Of a stretch of 64,000 nt of DNA, positions 1 through 8,244 are shown piece by piece. Numbering within the stretch: the stretch's first letter is position 1; the number at the start of each line of letters is the position of its first letter. This stretch comes from an uncultured Rhodospirillales bacterium (lineage in GTDB: Bacteria; Pseudomonadota; Alphaproteobacteria; Acetobacterales; Acetobacteraceae): the NCBI GenBank assembly GCA_903835235.1, contig CAILMF010000066.1, positions 97,642-161,641 on the forward strand. The letters run 5' to 3'. A program made the translations under genes and the position numbers. Below the pieces are notes generated by a model. It did no database searches. It was not told the DNA's origin and saw only the letters and a program-made list of their open reading frames with translations.

Positions 1-790
1 ACTCGAACCAGTTCCCCAACATATCCTTGGGGATGTAGGTCGGCCAGGTCGGCGGGAACGGCATGTAGGGCAGGTGGTTGATGTGGATGGAGTTGTGCAG
101 CGCCAATGAATGGTAGCGCCGGCGCCAGCTGTCGCCGATGCGCGGCCACTTCTCCACGACAAGCGTATCCACGCCCAGCTGGTTCAGCCGCGCCGCCATG
201 GCCAGGCCGGACTGCGCGCCACCCACCACGATGACAGCGGGGTCGTGGTCCGCATAGGCGCTGGCGCGGCGGCGCATGTCGGCCCAATTCTCGCCGCCGA
301 AATTGCGCGAATAGGCCGAGCCGCTCGGCCGGTTGGCACCAACCATCTCCTCATGCCCGCTGATGGATTGCAGCGTGGTGGAGAGCAGCCAGGCCCTCAG
401 CGTGCCGTCCTCGGCCGGCGAGAGGCGGAAGATGCCGGCGCCGCGGCCGGTGGCGGTGTCGAACTCGTAGATCGCCTCGATGCATTCCGCGCCCAGGCGC
501 ATCGCCTTGCGCGGCGGCCGGCGGTCGGCCGGCAGGGCGAAGTTGCGGGCGCCGACGCGCGGTTGCTCGGCCAGCAGCCGGGCGATGATCGCGTCCCGCC
601 CCGCCAGCGGGGTGATGTGCCAGGTGAAGGCCAGCACGTCGCGCCAATGCGAGTCCGCGTGGAACAGCTGGGCCAGCGCCGCGGCATCGCCGGCGGTCAG
701 CGCCGCCTCGAAGCCCGCCAGCCAGCCGGCGGCATTGCGCCGCACCTCCAGCGCCGTGCGCAGTTCCTGCAATTCGCGGTCGTCGTCCAT
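1..790 (-). CDS. Flavin-containing monooxygenase, N-terminal part (cut by window edge)
   Basis: The frame starts at ATG 790 and runs off the window at base 1, giving 263 codons. The first ~130 residues look like a SnoaL/NTF2-type domain (HWRDVLAF motif). The flavoprotein part follows with a dinucleotide-binding segment VIVVGGAQSGLAMAARL and the stretch HINHLPYMPFPPTWP. The same architecture and many identical segments occur in the complete gene at 33261-35015, so the two are paralogues. Family knowledge suggests NADPH- and FAD-dependent oxygenation of a small organic substrate; the substrate is unknown. A TctC binding-protein gene lies upstream on the same strand, and the second paralogue also has TctC neighbours. 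The C-terminal half, with the NADPH site, is outside the window. Confidence 0.85.
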   Translation of the reverse strand, partial: MDDDRELQELRTALEVRRNAAGWLAGFEAALTAGDAAALAQLFHADSHWRDVLAFTWHITPLAGRDAIIARLLAEQPRVGARNFALPADRRPPRKAMRLGAECIEAIYEFDTATGRGAGIFRLSPAEDGTLRAWLLSTTLQSISGHEEMVGANRPSGSAYSRNFGGENWADMRRRASAYADHDPAVIVVGGAQSGLAMAARLNQLGVDTLVVEKWPRIGDSWRRRYHSLALHNSIHINHLPYMPFPPTWPTYIPKDMLGNWFE

Positions 791-838
791 GCCGTTCCTC
801 GTCCCCGGCGCTGTGCGGCCGGCTTTGCGGGAAGCTTA

Positions 839-872
839 GCGTCTGATCGTCGCCGGTGAAATCACCGGCGGC
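839..872. repeat. Short hairpin repeat (family C), copy 1
   Basis: The arms CGCCGGTG (851-858) and CACCGGCG (863-870) form a perfect hairpin with a 4-base loop, preceded by GCGTCTGATCGT. A 34-base match with two differences lies at 27948-27981, and a half copy at 27898-27920. Here it sits just downstream of the stop codon of the TctC gene at 876-1841. The other copies also follow a TctC gene, so it may act as a transcript-end hairpin or be a mobile REP-like unit. There is no T-run. Confidence 0.6.
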
Positions 873-875
873 AGG

Positions 876-1841
876 TCAGTCCGGCCGCAGGTTCAGGTCG
901 CGCACCACCTCGCCCCAGCGCCGCCAGTCCTGCCGCACCGCCTCGGCGTAGAAGGCGCGGGTGCCACCGATGGGGTCGGCGCCGAAGCTGCGCACGCGCT
1001 CGGCCACCTCCGGCTCCTTCAGCACCGCGTCGGTGGCGCGGTTCAGCGCCTCCAGGATCGGCTCCGGCGTGCCCTTCGGCGCCAGCAGCCCGCCCCAGAA
1101 GGTGACGTCATAGCCCGGCAGCGTCTCGGCGAAGGTCGGCACGCCCGGATGCGAGGCCATGCGTTGGGCGCTGGTCAACGCAATCGCGCGCAGCGTGCCG
1201 CTTTCCAGTTGGCTGCGCGGGGCGAAGAGGGAATCGCTGGCCAGGTCCACGTCGCCGCGCATCAGCGCGGTGATGGAGGGCTGGTTGCCGTTGTAGGGCA
1301 CCAGGGTCAGCTCGATGCCCGCCTGGCGCATCCACACCGCCAGCGACAGGTGGTTGATGCCGCCGGCGCCGGGATGGGAGATGGTCAGCGGGCGCTGCTT
1401 GGCCAGCGCGATCACCTCGGCCAGTGTCTTCGCCGGAAAATCCGGGCGGGAGACCAGCAGCAGCGGCGAGTTCTGCGCCATGGCGATGGGCGCGAAGTCG
1501 CGCGGTACGTCGATGCCGGCATTGCGGTTCACCAGGCTGGTGATCAGCGTGGAGGTCGAGGCATAGAGAATGGTGTAGCCATCCGGCGCCGCCCGCGCCA
1601 CGTGGTCGGCGGCCAGCAGCGTGCCGGCGCCTGGGCGGTTCTCCACCACGAAGGTGGCGCCGGGGAAATGCGCGCCGAACCGCGCGGCCAGCAACCGCGC
1701 CATGATGTCGTTGGCGCCACCGGAGGCGAAGCCGACCACCAGCCGCACCTGGCGCGCCGGCCAGGCCTGGGCGCGGCCGAGGCGCGGCAGCGCCGCGATG
1801 GCCGGCAATGCCAGCAGGGCGCGCCTTCCCGAACCATTCAT
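876..1841 (-). CDS. TctC/Bug-family tripartite tricarboxylate transporter substrate-binding protein
   Basis: The protein has 321 residues. ATG 1841 was chosen because a GAGGGGGAA ribosome site lies just upstream and a signal peptide (residues 1-25, ending AQA) follows directly. Longer in-frame upstream extensions have no signal sequence. Family hallmarks are QVRLVVGFASGGANDIMAR near the mature N-terminus, VVENRPGAG, and the C-terminal segment containing APKGTPEPI. TctC proteins are periplasmic and bind carboxylate-type solutes, usually for TctAB permeases. No TctA or TctB gene is present in the window, so it is an orphan binding protein. It is followed by a hairpin repeat and then the monooxygenase fragment. 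Confidence 0.9.
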   Translation of the reverse strand: MNGSGRRALLALPAIAALPRLGRAQAWPARQVRLVVGFASGGANDIMARLLAARFGAHFPGATFVVENRPGAGTLLAADHVARAAPDGYTILYASTSTLITSLVNRNAGIDVPRDFAPIAMAQNSPLLLVSRPDFPAKTLAEVIALAKQRPLTISHPGAGGINHLSLAVWMRQAGIELTLVPYNGNQPSITALMRGDVDLASDSLFAPRSQLESGTLRAIALTSAQRMASHPGVPTFAETLPGYDVTFWGGLLAPKGTPEPILEALNRATDAVLKEPEVAERVRSFGADPIGGTRAFYAEAVRQDWRRWGEVVRDLNLRPD

Positions 1842-1980
1842 GTCATTTCCCCCTCGCCGGTTGCTTGCGCCGAGATTAGCGGAGAAAGCCCGGCCGGCAA
1901 CGGCGCGGCACGCCCGGCCGGATTGCCTGCGGCGCCGGCCTGGCCCAGGCTTTGGCAACCATGGCAAGGTGGGCTGAGAG

Positions 1981-3336
1981 ATGCGCTGGTTCCTGACATT
2001 CCTGCTGCTGCTGCCCGGGCTGGCCCTGGCGCAGCCGCGCAGCGTCGCCGAGGTCTTCGCCCGCCCGGCGCAGCAGGCGCTGCTGATGCGGATAGAGGTG
2101 GCGCTGGCCCAGGTGCAGGCCCGCCACGGCGTGATCCCGGCCGAAGCCGCCGCCGAGATCGCCCGCACCGGCAATACCGCGATGGTCACGCCGGAGGCGG
2201 TGGCCGAGGAACGCCGCAAGGTGGGTCACCCGATGGTCTCGCTGATCAATGTCTGGGCGCGCGTGGCGCGCGGCAATGCCGGCGAGTTCATCCACTACGG
2301 CGCCACCACGCAGGACATCTTCGACACCGCCGCGATCCTGCAATGCCGCCAGGCCACGGAGCTGATGCTGGGCCGCATGCTGGCCGCCGAAGCCGCGATG
2401 GTCCGCCTGGCCGAGGCGCATCGGGCGACGCCGATGATCGGCCGCACCGTCGGCCGCCATGCGCTGCCGATCACCTTCGGGCTGAAGGTCAGTTCCTGGA
2501 TGGCCGAAAACCGCCGCAACATCGAACGGCTGCGCGGCTGGCTGGCGCGCACCGATACCGGGATGCTCTCGGGCGCCGTCGGCAGCTATGCCGCGCTGGG
2601 CCCGCAGGCCTTCGCCATCGAGGCCGAGCTGATGCGCGAACTCGGCCTCGGCGCGCCCTGGCCGGCGGACTGGAAGGGCGCGAAGGACATGTTCGCCGAA
2701 TGGGGCGCGCTGCTCGCGGTCTCGGCCCGCAGCTGGGGGCGCATCGCGCAGGAGATCTTCATCCTGCAGGGCGACGACATCCGCGAGGTGGTCGACCCCT
2801 CGGATTCCGTCGGCTCCTCCACCATGCCGCACAAGGTGAACCCCGGGCATTCCCGCACCGTGGTCGCGCAGTCCCGCCTGGTGCCGGCGCTGGCGGTGGT
2901 GCTGCAGGACTGGCAGGTCTCCATCGGCGAACGCGACCAGATCAGCAATGCGGAAACCCTGGGCGAGCTGGGCGCGGCGATGGACCGGCTGCTGGTGGCC
3001 GCCGCCGCGCTGATGCAGGGGCTGGAGGTGCTGCCCGACAACATGCGCCGCAACCTCGGCCGCACCAACGGGCTGATCATGGCGGAACACGCCATGTTCC
3101 TGCTGGGCGAGCGCATCGGCAAGCACACCGCGCATGAGGAGGTGCGCCAGGCCGCGCTGTCGGCGGGGCGCAACAACACCACGCTGGTGGCCGAGATCAT
3201 GGCCCGCCCGGCGCTGGCCGCCGCGGCCCGCGGGCTGGACCTGCAACGGGAGCTGGACCCGACGCGCTACCTGGGCCTTTCGCCGGAAGCGACCGACCGG
3301 GCCGTGGCGGCGGTGCGGGCCGCGCGCGGCGGGTAG
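1981..3336 (+). CDS. Fumarase/aspartase-superfamily lyase (adenylosuccinate lyase / CMLE-like) with a signal peptide
   Basis: The protein has 451 residues. The superfamily signature GSSTMPHKVNP is at 278-288, HYGATTQD at 105-112 and GRTVGRHALP at 154-163. Members of this fold eliminate fumarate or related acids from adenylosuccinate, argininosuccinate or carboxymuconate. Two oddities stand out. The first ~17 residues (MRWFLTFLLLLPGLALA) look like a Sec signal peptide fused directly to the normal family N-terminus (VFARPAQQALLMRIE). Also, the position after GRT that is often His (or Trp in CMLEs) is Val157. It lies between two divergent or convergent TctC genes, which suggests metabolism of a carboxylate. 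It is unlikely to be the housekeeping PurB; substrate unknown. Confidence 0.75.
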   Translation: MRWFLTFLLLLPGLALAQPRSVAEVFARPAQQALLMRIEVALAQVQARHGVIPAEAAAEIARTGNTAMVTPEAVAEERRKVGHPMVSLINVWARVARGNAGEFIHYGATTQDIFDTAAILQCRQATELMLGRMLAAEAAMVRLAEAHRATPMIGRTVGRHALPITFGLKVSSWMAENRRNIERLRGWLARTDTGMLSGAVGSYAALGPQAFAIEAELMRELGLGAPWPADWKGAKDMFAEWGALLAVSARSWGRIAQEIFILQGDDIREVVDPSDSVGSSTMPHKVNPGHSRTVVAQSRLVPALAVVLQDWQVSIGERDQISNAETLGELGAAMDRLLVAAAALMQGLEVLPDNMRRNLGRTNGLIMAEHAMFLLGERIGKHTAHEEVRQAALSAGRNNTTLVAEIMARPALAAAARGLDLQRELDPTRYLGLSPEATDRAVAAVRAARGG

Positions 3337-3383
3337 GCGCCACCCCGGCGCCGCGGGGCCCCGGCGGTGGCGCGCCCGCCCGC

Positions 3384-4352
3384 CTATTCCGGCTGGTAGT
3401 TCACGCTGCGCAGCAGGGCCGTGGCGCGGTTGATCTCGCTGCCGATGAAGCGCCGGCTCTGCTCGATGCTCTCGGTCACCGGCTCCAGCACCTGGCTGGT
3501 CAGGCGCTGCACCATCGCGGGTTCGCGCATGGTCTCCTGCATCAGCGCGTTGATCCGGGCGCAGATCGCGGCCGGGGTGCCCTTGGGCGCCCAGACCCCG
3601 TACCAGGACTGGAACTCGTAGCCGGGCAGGCCGGCCTCGGCCATGGTCGGCACGCTGGCCGCCAGGGCCGAGCGTTCCTTGGTGGCGATGCCCAGCGCCC
3701 GCACCTTGCCATCCCCGGTGGCGGGCAGCAGCGCAAAGCTGTTGTCGATCAGCAGCGGCACGTTGCCGCTCATCAGGTCGGTCAACGCCGGCTGGGTGCC
3801 CCGATACGTCACCATCTCCAGGTTCAGCCCGGTGCGGCGGTTGAACTCGATGGTCGCCAGGTGGCTGGCGGCGCCGAGCGAGGAGATCGCGATGCTCCAG
3901 CCCCGCGGGTTCTCCCGCGCCGCGGCGATCACCTCGGCCAATGTGCGCTGCGGCCGGGCACCGCTGATGACCATGACCAGCGGCGCCTGCGCGGTGCGGG
4001 CGCAGACTTCCAGGTCCTTTTCGGGGTCGAATTGCGCGCCTTTCAGCACCAGCGGCATGACCGCGGTGTTGAAGGCGCTGGCCAGCAGCGTGTAGCCATC
4101 CGGCGCTGCCTGCAGCACGGCGTTGGTGCCGATCAGGCCGGCGCCGCCGGTGCGGTTCTCCACCACCGCCGTGGCCCCCAGCCTGTCGGTAAGGCGCTGC
4201 GCCAGCAGCCGGGCCAGCGCGTCATTCGCCGCTCCCGGCGGCCAGGGGCAGATCACCCGGATCTGCCGTCCCATCGGCCAGGCATCCTGGGCGTGGACCG
4301 CGGGCGCCGCCAACAGGCCGAGCGTCGCGGTCATCATGCTGCGTCGTTGCAT
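3384..4352 (-). CDS. TctC/Bug-family substrate-binding protein
   Basis: The protein has 322 residues with a signal peptide ending VHAQ near residue 22. It carries QIRVICPWPPGAANDALAR, VVENRTGGAG and the late segment VWAPKGTPAAI typical of TctC proteins. A GAGGA ribosome site precedes the ATG. It is the last gene of a minus-strand run (IclR regulator, sialidase-like protein, DapA-like aldolase, this gene) and begins 11 bases after the aldolase stop. Context suggests it delivers the acidic substrate that the neighbouring enzymes degrade. It has no dedicated TctAB partner in the window. Confidence 0.9.
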   Translation of the reverse strand: MQRRSMMTATLGLLAAPAVHAQDAWPMGRQIRVICPWPPGAANDALARLLAQRLTDRLGATAVVENRTGGAGLIGTNAVLQAAPDGYTLLASAFNTAVMPLVLKGAQFDPEKDLEVCARTAQAPLVMVISGARPQRTLAEVIAAARENPRGWSIAISSLGAASHLATIEFNRRTGLNLEMVTYRGTQPALTDLMSGNVPLLIDNSFALLPATGDGKVRALGIATKERSALAASVPTMAEAGLPGYEFQSWYGVWAPKGTPAAICARINALMQETMREPAMVQRLTSQVLEPVTESIEQSRRFIGSEINRATALLRSVNYQPE

Positions 4353-4363
4353 CTTGGGCTTCC

Positions 4364-5263
4364 TCAGTTGGCCAGCAGGGCGGTGGTTTCTTCCGGGCTC
4401 AGCGGCACCAGCGGCGGCCGCAGCCGGTGCCAGGCCGGGTCGTTCAGCTTCGCCCCCAGCATGACCTTCAGGCTGGCCATCTGGGCGAAGCGGGACGCCT
4501 GGTTGCGCGCGGCGACGATGCGCGCCTGCGCCGCGTCAACCTCGGCGGCCCGGGCCGGGTCGGCGAAGTGGCGGAACACGCAGGCGAGTTCGGCCGCCAC
4601 CAGGTTGGAGGTGGCGGTGATGCAGCCGGCGCCACCTTCGCGCAGCAGCGGCAGCATCAGCGGGTCGGCACCGGCCAGCACCGAAAGGCCGGGGAATTCG
4701 CGCACCAGCGCCTGCATATTGGCGAAGTCCCCGGCACTGTCCTTGATGCCCGTGAACACGCCGGGGTAGCGGGCGCGCAGCCGGGCGATCAGCGGCAAGC
4801 TGATCGGAACCGCCGACATCTGCGGAATGTGGTACAGCACCACGCGCAGCCGGCTGTCGGCCACGCGCTCCACCACCTCGGCATAGCTGGCGAACAGGCC
4901 GTCCTCGGTGACGCCCTTGTAGTAGAAGGGCGGCAGCATCACCACGGTGGTGACGCCCTGCGCCAGCGCGTGCTTCGTCAAGGCGACGGTGTCGGTCAAC
5001 GCCGCCACGCCGGTGCCGGGCAACAGCTGGTCGGGCCGCACGCCGCCGGCCAGCGCGGCTTCCAGCAACGCACGGCGTTCATCCAGGCCGAAGCTGTTGG
5101 CCTCCCCTGTCGTGCCGAGCATGGCGATGCCGTCGCAGCCCTCGGCCAGCAGCCGGTGGCAATGCGCCACGAAGCGGCCATGGTCCGGGTTGAGGTCGGC
5201 GTCGAGCGGCGTGAGCGCGGCGGAGAAGACGCCACGGGGGTGCCCAGGGGAGGGGGAGTTCAT
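4364..5263 (-). CDS. Dihydrodipicolinate synthase/N-acetylneuraminate lyase family aldolase
   Basis: The protein has 299 residues. GTTGE (50-54) matches the substrate-carboxylate site, Tyr144 in LYHIP is the conserved catalytic tyrosine, and Lys174 in TGIKDSAGD is the Schiff-base lysine. Class I aldolases of this family condense or cleave pyruvate with an aldehyde. The start ATG (5263) overlaps the stop of the upstream sialidase-like gene in an ATGA arrangement, so the two are translationally coupled. With a BNR protein, a TctC protein and an IclR regulator around it, a degradative role on a 2-keto acid sugar or similar compound is more likely than lysine synthesis. The exact substrate cannot be read from sequence. 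Confidence 0.88.
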   Translation of the reverse strand: MNSPSPGHPRGVFSAALTPLDADLNPDHGRFVAHCHRLLAEGCDGIAMLGTTGEANSFGLDERRALLEAALAGGVRPDQLLPGTGVAALTDTVALTKHALAQGVTTVVMLPPFYYKGVTEDGLFASYAEVVERVADSRLRVVLYHIPQMSAVPISLPLIARLRARYPGVFTGIKDSAGDFANMQALVREFPGLSVLAGADPLMLPLLREGGAGCITATSNLVAAELACVFRHFADPARAAEVDAAQARIVAARNQASRFAQMASLKVMLGAKLNDPAWHRLRPPLVPLSPEETTALLAN

Positions 5264-6411
5264 GCCTTGATCCAGTTCGCGTCGACGCGGACGTATTTGA
5301 TCGCCTGGCGCCAGTAGGTGTAGGCCACGTGCAGGGCGCCATCGGGCGTCTGGCACAGCGACGGGTAACTGAACTCGCGGTTCAGCTTGTCCTTGGAGTT
5401 GTTGGTCATGCAGAAGCCGTCGCCCACTTCCAGGTTGCGGCGATGCGGCCAGGTCAGCCCGCCATCGCTGGAAAGCGCCAGCGTCATCGGCGCCCGCGGC
5501 GCGCCCCAGAAGGCGCTGCGCCCCGTGCTCGGCGGCGCCGCGGGTTCGTCGCCGCCGATATCGTCGTACAGCGAAAGCCGCCGCCCGGTGGCATCGGCGG
5601 CGCTGCTTTCGTTGAAGGCCAGCGCGATATCGCCGCCCGCCAGCGTCAGCGCCATGATGGAGCTGTTGTTGTTCGGCAGCTCCGTCGGCCGGGGCGCGGA
5701 CCAGCTGTGACCGCCATCGGTCGAGACACTCCGATACACGTTGTCCGCCCAGCGGCTGCGATAGAAGGCCAGCAGCGCGGGGCCATGCGGCACAATCGAC
5801 ATGTGGCAGGTGCCGACGCTCTCGGGCACCGCGGCCTCGCGCCAGGTCGTGCCCGCATCGGCCGAGATCAGCACGGCAGACGTGTCGAGGTCGCCGGTCC
5901 AGGCACCCGCAGGCGGCTTGGTGCAGCGCCAGATCGGCAGCAGCCACTCACCGGCCGCATTCACCACGACGCGGCTGCGGATGAAGGTGCCGTAGCCCGG
6001 CATTTCCTCGATCAGCGTCTCCGTCGCGCCCCATGTGCGGCCGCTGTTGTGCGAGATGCGCCGCCGCACCAGCGCGGTATCCTGGTTGCCGCCGATCTGC
6101 GCGGTCCACAGCAGCCACAGCGCGCCGGATGGCGTGGTGAACAGCAGCGGATTCTGCTCCGAGCGTTCGGCATCGTGCGACAGCTTCTCGGCCGGCGTCC
6201 ATTGCGTGGCGCCGGGCGCGAGGCGGGAGAAATGCACCGAGATATCCGGAATGCCTTCCTGCGTGCCGCCGAACCAGACGCAGCCCAGCGCGCCATCCGG
6301 CAGCAGGTGCAGGAAGCTGGCGTGGTTCTGCACGCAGGGCGTGGGGATGAAGCACTCGAACCGGCCGGGCGAGACTTCCGCCAGGGTGGCGGGCTTGTCG
6401 ATGACGGTCAT
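5260..6411 (-). CDS. Sialidase-like BNR-repeat (beta-propeller) protein
   Basis: The protein has 383 residues. Four Asp-box motifs are visible: SHNSGRTW (120-127), SADAGTTW (183-190), STDGGHSW (230-237) and SSDGGLTW (314-321). The C-terminal SYPSLCQTPDG and YTYWRQAIKYV segments are typical of the BNR_2 exo-sialidase-like family. ATG 6411 follows an AGAAGGA ribosome site. There is no signal peptide, so it is probably cytoplasmic, unusual for a true host-glycan sialidase. It overlaps the DapA-like aldolase by four bases (ATGA). The family is often annotated exo-alpha-sialidase, but many members have no proven activity. Confidence 0.82.
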   Translation of the reverse strand: MTVIDKPATLAEVSPGRFECFIPTPCVQNHASFLHLLPDGALGCVWFGGTQEGIPDISVHFSRLAPGATQWTPAEKLSHDAERSEQNPLLFTTPSGALWLLWTAQIGGNQDTALVRRRISHNSGRTWGATETLIEEMPGYGTFIRSRVVVNAAGEWLLPIWRCTKPPAGAWTGDLDTSAVLISADAGTTWREAAVPESVGTCHMSIVPHGPALLAFYRSRWADNVYRSVSTDGGHSWSAPRPTELPNNNSSIMALTLAGGDIALAFNESSAADATGRRLSLYDDIGGDEPAAPPSTGRSAFWGAPRAPMTLALSSDGGLTWPHRRNLEVGDGFCMTNNSKDKLNREFSYPSLCQTPDGALHVAYTYWRQAIKYVRVDANWIKA

Positions 6412-6472
6412 CAGAAGTCCTTCTGTCGCATCGCTTCCCGCGTGGCGGCCCACAGGCGCAGCACCGGCCCGC

Positions 6473-7318
6473 TCATCGGCGCGGCTCCGGCAGGCCGATG
6501 GCACCGCGGGAGAGCCGCACCGCCTCGGCCAGCTCGGCCGCCACTTGGCGCACGCGCGGCGCGGCCAGGGCGGCGAATTCCGCGGCCGGCAGCCGCCCAC
6601 CGGCAATGGTCAGGCTGACCCCGGCCAGCGGCAGGCCATCGGCGCCCAGCACCGGCGCGGCGACGGTGCACAGGCCAAAGGCATTCTCGCCATCGGACAG
6701 CGCATAGCCCTGGGCGCGCACCTGGCGCAGCCGCTCCAGCAGCGCGTCCAGCCCGGTGACGGTGCGCTCGGAGAGTTTTATCCGTGGCACGCTTGCCAGC
6801 TGCGCCACCTGCTGCGCTTCCGGCAACCAGGCCAGCACGGCCTGGCCCAGCGCGGTGGCATAGGCACCGATCCGCGTGCCCGGCCGGCGCTGCACGCCAT
6901 GGCGGTCCAACCCGGCCTCCACCCGCGCCAGGTACACCACCTCCCCCTGGTCCAGCACGCCCAGCGAGCCGGCATCGGCGATGCCCGGCACCAGCTCCCG
7001 CAGCAGCGGCGCGGCATGGCCGGCCAGGTCGTCGGCGGAAAGCGCGGCGTGGCCCAGTTCCAGGCATTTCAGCGCCAGGCGGAAGCGGCGGCCCTCGGCC
7101 GGGCGCAGATAGCCCAGGCCCAGCAGGGTGTGGACCAGGCGAAAGGCGGTGCCGCGGTCCAGACCGGCGCGGGCCGCCACTTCCGCCATGGTCAGCTCGG
7201 CGCGCTCGGGCGTGAAGGCATGCAACACGGCAAAGGCCTTGGCGACGGACTGCACCTGGTTCTTCGGGTTGTCCGCCAGGCGGTCCTCCCGCCCCGGTAC
7301 CGCTCTGACGTCGTCCAC
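6473..7318 (-). CDS. IclR-family transcriptional regulator
   Basis: The protein has 281 residues if it starts at GTG 7318, which has AAAAGG seven bases upstream. A longer frame to GTG 7348 would overlap a palindrome that looks like the operator, so the shorter start is preferred. The N-terminal winged helix is recognisable (VQSVAKAFAVLHAF, then MAEVAARAGLDRGTAFRLVH). The C-terminal IclR effector domain follows (LGQAVLAWLPEAQ, ENAFGLCTVAAPV). IclR proteins bind small acids or aromatic catabolites. It heads a minus-strand run with the sialidase-like, aldolase and TctC genes and is divergent from an SDR, so it likely controls both. Confidence 0.9.
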   Translation of the reverse strand: MDDVRAVPGREDRLADNPKNQVQSVAKAFAVLHAFTPERAELTMAEVAARAGLDRGTAFRLVHTLLGLGYLRPAEGRRFRLALKCLELGHAALSADDLAGHAAPLLRELVPGIADAGSLGVLDQGEVVYLARVEAGLDRHGVQRRPGTRIGAYATALGQAVLAWLPEAQQVAQLASVPRIKLSERTVTGLDALLERLRQVRAQGYALSDGENAFGLCTVAAPVLGADGLPLAGVSLTIAGGRLPAAEFAALAAPRVRQVAAELAEAVRLSRGAIGLPEPRR

Positions 7319-7339
7319 CCGGATGCCTTTTGATCGGAA

Positions 7340-7357
7340 TGCGAACACTTGTTCGCA
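7340..7357. promoter_or_regulatory. Palindromic operator candidate for the IclR regulator
   Basis: TGCGAACA and TGTTCGCA form a perfect 8+8 palindrome around CT. It lies 22 bases upstream of the chosen IclR start and 73 bases upstream of the divergent SDR start, so one site could serve both promoters. Autoregulation through a palindrome is common for IclR proteins; binding here is inferred. Confidence 0.55.
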
Positions 7358-7429
7358 CGATTGAGGTCTGATAGGCCGGCCGGCGGCGGGGCGTCAACGC
7401 CCGGCTGCGCACGCAAGGGGGAACGCCGC

Positions 7430-8119
7430 ATGTCCGCACCATCCAGCCCAGGGCATGCCGTGGTCACCGGGGCCAGTTCCGGCATCGGCGCCGCCATTGC
7501 CGCGCATCTGCTGGGGCTGGGCTGGCAGGTGACGGGGCTGAGCCGCAGCGCGCCGGCCGCGCCGCCACCGGGCTACCAGCATCGGGCGGTGGACCTGACG
7601 GAGCGCGCCGCCATCGGCCCTGCCCTGGCGGGGCTGCGGCCCACCGCGCTGGTGCATGCCGCCGGGCTGATGCGCGGCGGCCTGCTGGGCGCGCTGGACC
7701 ACGCCAACACCGAGACGCTGTGGCGGCTGCATGTGGACGTGGCCTTCCAGCTGGCGGACCTGCTGGCGCCGCTGCTGCCGGAGGGCGGGCGCATGGTGCT
7801 GCTGGGCAGCCGCGCCGCCGCCGGCGCGCCGGGGCGCAGCCAATACGCCGCCAGCAAGGCGGCGCTGGTGGCCATGGCCCGGTCCTGGGCGGCGGAGCTG
7901 GCGCCGCGCGGCATCACCGTGAACGTGGTGGCGCCGGCCGCCACCGACACGCCGATGCTGCGCGACCCCGCCCGCGCGGCCGTGCTGCCGAAGCTGCCGC
8001 CGATCGGGCGCTACATCAGGCCGGAGGAAGTGGCGGCGCTGGTCGGCTTCCTGCTGGGGCCGTTCGGCGGCGCCATCACCGGGCAGCAGCTGGTCATCTG
8101 CGGCGGCAGTTCGCTGTAG
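7430..8119 (+). CDS. SDR-family oxidoreductase
   Basis: The protein has 229 residues. ATG 7430 follows AAGGGGG. A Rossmann motif TGASSGIG (13-20) and the catalytic Ser127, Tyr139-x3-Lys143 set (SQYAASK) are present, with a late PEEVAALVGFLLG segment typical of classical SDRs. It would reduce or oxidise a carbonyl/hydroxyl with NAD(P)H. It is divergent from the IclR regulator with a palindrome between them, so it is probably co-regulated with the sialidase-like/aldolase/TctC genes. Substrate unknown. Confidence 0.88.
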   Translation: MSAPSSPGHAVVTGASSGIGAAIAAHLLGLGWQVTGLSRSAPAAPPPGYQHRAVDLTERAAIGPALAGLRPTALVHAAGLMRGGLLGALDHANTETLWRLHVDVAFQLADLLAPLLPEGGRMVLLGSRAAAGAPGRSQYAASKAALVAMARSWAAELAPRGITVNVVAPAATDTPMLRDPARAAVLPKLPPIGRYIRPEEVAALVGFLLGPFGGAITGQQLVICGGSSL

Positions 8120-8244
8120 CGGGCGGCCCGCGGCGCAGAGCGCGGCGCTGCCGACGCATGGTCGGCCCGCATGGTCGTGCTCATGCCCGCACCAACACGC
8201 GGCCGGCGCGGCGCGGAGGCTTTACGCCGCCGCGCCACCATCGG

